From a virus, in IMG/VR virus record IMGVR_UViG_3300025834_000001, positions 1 to 50,658 of that record: 50,658 bases of DNA; one strand, given 5' to 3'. Within the stretch, counting starts at the first letter, position 1, and every line of letters begins with the position of its first letter. A model generated the notes under the pieces. That model was not told the DNA's origin. It searched no databases and was given only the letters and a program-made list of their open reading frames with translations. A program made the translations under genes and the position numbers. Shown here piece by piece: positions 48,330 to 50,658 of the stretch.

Positions 48330-50189
48330 TTAAGTTGGCATCATTCCTGCTGGAGATAGTCCTGGCATTCCTGGTGCTGGCATTCCTGGGTTTACAATCG
48401 GTGATCCTGCAGGAGATGCGAATCCAGTCATGTCTCCACCCGGAGGTGCAACCAGACTTCCTGGGTCTTCCATCATTCCGTTACGTTTAGCTTTTAGGGA
48501 ATCTGCTACAGCCATGATTGCTTCATCTGGGCTCATTCCATTCTTAACAAGCTCTGCGTATTGGAACAACACTTGACTTACTTCTTCCTGTGCATCCTGT
48601 AATCTCTGGAGTCCCATTCGTTCCATCATGAATTCCTTCATTGGGATATCTTGGAACATCAACCATTCTTCCTCTGTGATTAACTGGACAGCTGAACCTT
48701 CCTGTTGATATTGCATCTGTTTTTCCATGATCATATTTGCTGCGTTCATTAATCTCGCCTTAGTTCTTGGTAGTTCTGAGCTGATATTAATCTCATAAGC
48801 AAATATGGCGGCGTCAGTTACTTGACTGAACGGTACAGATACAGTTTTCTTTTCTAGCTTTCCTGGAACTTGCACGATGTATTCTCTATCTGGGGAATAC
48901 TCAATTAAGTTAGCTAGTATCAGATGGGTTAAGTGTTTTGAGTAAGTCTCATAGTTACGAATCTTTGGCACGTCTATCGTAGTTACACGATTCAACATTT
49001 CCTCGGTTCCTCCTGTGGTAATTATACTACCGGTGTCACGTCCGGTGTATCTACCATCTACGCCACTTACTAATTCTATGTTCATCATCAAATCCTTACG
49101 CATGAACGGAATACCCGGGCCTGCTGATGGGAACTGGTGATAGTACACTGCTTTTTCTGGGAAACCATTAACAGTAAAAGTTCTGTCAGCTTCATCCCCA
49201 TGCATAGCAAACGCTTTGACGTTCAACCCCGATTGGTTGTTTATAAACTTCGGAGGTCTCTGGTTCTTATACTCTGCTGTCAGAGAAATAGAATCCAGGA
49301 TGTTGTATGCTATGGCATTGGATAAGATCTTGGCTGAAGGGCTAATACCTACAAGCATCCCCGGAGCTGGTAAATTACAATACAGCTCAGCTATCGGGAA
49401 CGTGTTTGGTTTAATGTCTTCCTTGTACATCAAGATTTCCTGCATGTTTAGTACATGAATCTCGTGTACTTTATCTTCCTTGTAAATCCAGAAGATTGTC
49501 AGCTCATAATAACCATCTGTGGAAGTTGGTGTCTTAACCCCGGTTGCTTGTGGCATCTGGCTGGAACTAGCTGCACTAATTCTAGCTTTTGCTGTTGCAA
49601 ACTTTTCCTTGTACTTCGGCGATCTTGCAAACACAGTCTCGTGGAAGCTCTCGGTGTAACAGCAATGAGCTGAAGTTTTAAGTGATTCTGCAAACGGGTC
49701 TCTCATAAACTTCAACGGATCGAGGTTCTTAAGAACTACATTCTTCTTGAACATCGGGTTGGTGGCTCCAATTACATTTTCAGACCAACCTACTTGGGTG
49801 TACCCTACATTTAAAAGTGAGGCTCTCTCGCCTGCCTTATATTGTAGGTCTCCTACCTCAGCACTGGCCCAAATCGAATCAAGTGCAAGATTAACATTTG
49901 TAACTATCTGCTTATCCCGTTCTCCAGTAGGAGTTACACTAGCACTTTTGACAACAGTGTACAAACTGGCCAAGATGTTTTCCTTAACATAACTGACGAA
50001 GTTACTGTCTGGCTTAACTTGATAAGCTGGAAACTTTGCTCCGATTGCTCTCCAAAAATCTGTCTTATCAATAGCATCCAATAGAACCATCCTACGATGT
50101 TCGGGTGCGTACTGGGCCAACATGACATTCTTGGTCTCTTGTAATTCACCAACGGTGTAGCGATTTGTATCTTCTTTTTTATCTGCCAT
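48330..50189 (-). CDS. Portal protein
   Basis: 619 residues after GGAAGGAGATAACG. The N-terminal helical part includes DFWRAIGAKFPAYQVKP and FVSYVKENILASLYTV. The middle (GYTQVGWSENVIGATNP and NLDPLKFMRDPFAES) is typical of podovirus portals, as is the stem region with PFMRKDLMMNIELVSGVDG. A Gly/Met/Pro-rich tail (PGMPAPGMPGLSPAGMMPT) ends it. It forms the dodecameric DNA channel that works with TerL, encoded just upstream. Confidence 0.88.
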   Translation of the reverse strand: MADKKEDTNRYTVGELQETKNVMLAQYAPEHRRMVLLDAIDKTDFWRAIGAKFPAYQVKPDSNFVSYVKENILASLYTVVKSASVTPTGERDKQIVTNVNLALDSIWASAEVGDLQYKAGERASLLNVGYTQVGWSENVIGATNPMFKKNVVLKNLDPLKFMRDPFAESLKTSAHCCYTESFHETVFARSPKYKEKFATAKARISAASSSQMPQATGVKTPTSTDGYYELTIFWIYKEDKVHEIHVLNMQEILMYKEDIKPNTFPIAELYCNLPAPGMLVGISPSAKILSNAIAYNILDSISLTAEYKNQRPPKFINNQSGLNVKAFAMHGDEADRTFTVNGFPEKAVYYHQFPSAGPGIPFMRKDLMMNIELVSGVDGRYTGRDTGSIITTGGTEEMLNRVTTIDVPKIRNYETYSKHLTHLILANLIEYSPDREYIVQVPGKLEKKTVSVPFSQVTDAAIFAYEINISSELPRTKARLMNAANMIMEKQMQYQQEGSAVQLITEEEWLMFQDIPMKEFMMERMGLQRLQDAQEEVSQVLFQYAELVKNGMSPDEAIMAVADSLKAKRNGMMEDPGSLVAPPGGDMTGFASPAGSPIVNPGMPAPGMPGLSPAGMMPT

Positions 50190-50445
50190 CGTTATCTCCT
50201 TCCATTATGTCATGTACAGTTTTCCAGACTGTCTCCATAGGGTCAACCTTTTCCTTATAAAGTTTCTCCAACTCCGGGTCTTCCTCAAGTGGTGTGTATG
50301 TGGAAGTTGGTTTCGGGGTTGTGTCTTTATATTGACTTTCAATGATATGGTTGTGGAAATGTCTCAGCTCGATCTTGATTGCCCTACCTGTGATAACCGT
50401 TACGGTCAAAAGAACTAACAAAGCCAGTATAAGATAATCTAACAT
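50179..50445 (-). CDS. Small membrane protein between terminase and portal
   Basis: 88 residues. An N-terminal transmembrane helix (LILALLVLLTVTVITG) is followed by a charged soluble part (EEDPELEKLYKEKVDPMETV). It overlaps the portal start by 11 nt. Phage membrane proteins in this place are sometimes early lysis or packaging accessories; nothing specific is visible. Confidence 0.72.
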   Translation of the reverse strand: MLDYLILALLVLLTVTVITGRAIKIELRHFHNHIIESQYKDTTPKPTSTYTPLEEDPELEKLYKEKVDPMETVWKTVHDIMEGDNDGR

Positions 50446-50450
50446 AATAT

Positions 50451-50658
50451 TTACCCTCCGTTATAACTATAATTTATTGTCCCAAATGGGGTGGCTGCAT
50501 CTTCGTGATAAGCTGTAAAGTCATCCTCGGATAATGCATGGATGTAGTATTGTGCTTCTATATCGGTTTCGATGGTAACATCCTTACCCATCTTATTGTA
50601 AATACCGTAGATTAACTTGGATGGATCTGCAGGTAACTCCATGGTTATCCACTCCAGA
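50451..50658 (-). CDS. terL: Terminase large subunit, C-terminal part (joins 1-1545)
   Basis: The frame is open from the right edge to TAA 50451-50453 and is the continuation of the terminase at 1545-1 through the 127-bp overlap. The unique C-terminal 26 residues include AQYYIHALSEDDFTAYHEDAA. A separate start here (ATG 50642) would be an artefact of linearising the circle. Confidence 0.93.
   Translation of the reverse strand, partial: LEWITMELPADPSKLIYGIYNKMGKDVTIETDIEAQYYIHALSEDDFTAYHEDAATPFGTINYSYNGG
50532..50658. repeat. Right copy of 127-bp terminal direct repeat
   Basis: Identical to 1-127. Removing one copy gives a circular map of 50,531 bp with an intact terminase gene. Confidence 0.95.

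Overview
The window is a complete, circularly closed contig of a podovirus-like tailed phage. Bases 1-127 are repeated exactly at 50532-50658, so the unique sequence is 50,531 bp and the terminase gene runs across the join. AT-rich codon use, strong AGGAGG ribosome-binding sites, TTGACA/TATACT-type promoters, a 3D-domain protein and an Amidase_3 endolysin point to a Bacillota (Clostridia-like) host. I see no integrase, repressor or partition gene, so a virulent lifestyle is likely but not proven. I see no tape measure, sheath or long-tail genes. An N4-gp56-like capsid protein, a short adaptor, an 815-residue nozzle-like protein and a 2,765-residue internal protein fit a short-tailed virion.

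Layout. The late genes all lie on the minus strand and read leftward from a promoter near 2052-2080: a small accessory gene, terminase (across the contig join), a small membrane protein, portal, a 92-residue protein, scaffold, major capsid protein, a small head protein, adaptor, nozzle, collagen-like fibre, a small coiled-coil protein, endolysin, two membrane lysis proteins, an Ala-rich internal protein and the giant protein (ends 27785). Two nearly identical terminator-plus-promoter units (47.83-47.90 kb and 48.23-48.29 kb) split the head genes into separately started transcripts. The plus strand carries the early and replication genes. First come four genes at 2.3-4.0 kb and an 860-bp AT-rich non-coding block with iterons and an AT tract that looks like a replication origin. 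After that come an OB-like protein, a macro-domain protein and a run of tightly coupled small genes (5.5-9.7 kb).

Accessory core, 9.8-16.5 kb. Here lies the most unusual content. A ubiquitin-like conjugation cassette is predicted: a beta-grasp Ubl (11067), a large protein carrying an E2-like HPH...C motif (11442), a JAMM/MPN protease with an intact metal motif (13066) and an E1/ThiF-like adenylating enzyme (13767). Two unknown small proteins precede it (10228, 10640), and a terminator plus a 60-nt tRNA-like element separate Ubl from E2. Immediately downstream is a reverse transcriptase (14864) with intact catalytic motifs, sandwiched between two long structured non-coding regions. The downstream region contains a ~248-nt near-continuous imperfect hairpin, and the two regions together carry three copies of a small bulged hairpin with compensatory base changes. 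The RT motif-B signature (QGTPASP) argues against a diversity-generating retroelement. A retron-like element of unusual order is the closest analogy.

Replication and recombination, 16.5-27.7 kb: an HTH-like protein, SNF2-type helicase, RecA-fold ATPase, coiled-coil protein, DUF669-like ssDNA-binding protein, a primase (zinc finger plus TOPRIM) fused to an MCM-like AAA+ helicase, a family A DNA polymerase interrupted in catalytic motif A by a group I intron carrying an HNH endonuclease, a RuvC-like nuclease whose first catalytic strand lies in another frame across a CCC TAG site (programmed +1 frameshift or sequence error), and a YqaJ-type exonuclease. A bidirectional terminator at 27.74 kb separates the converging halves.
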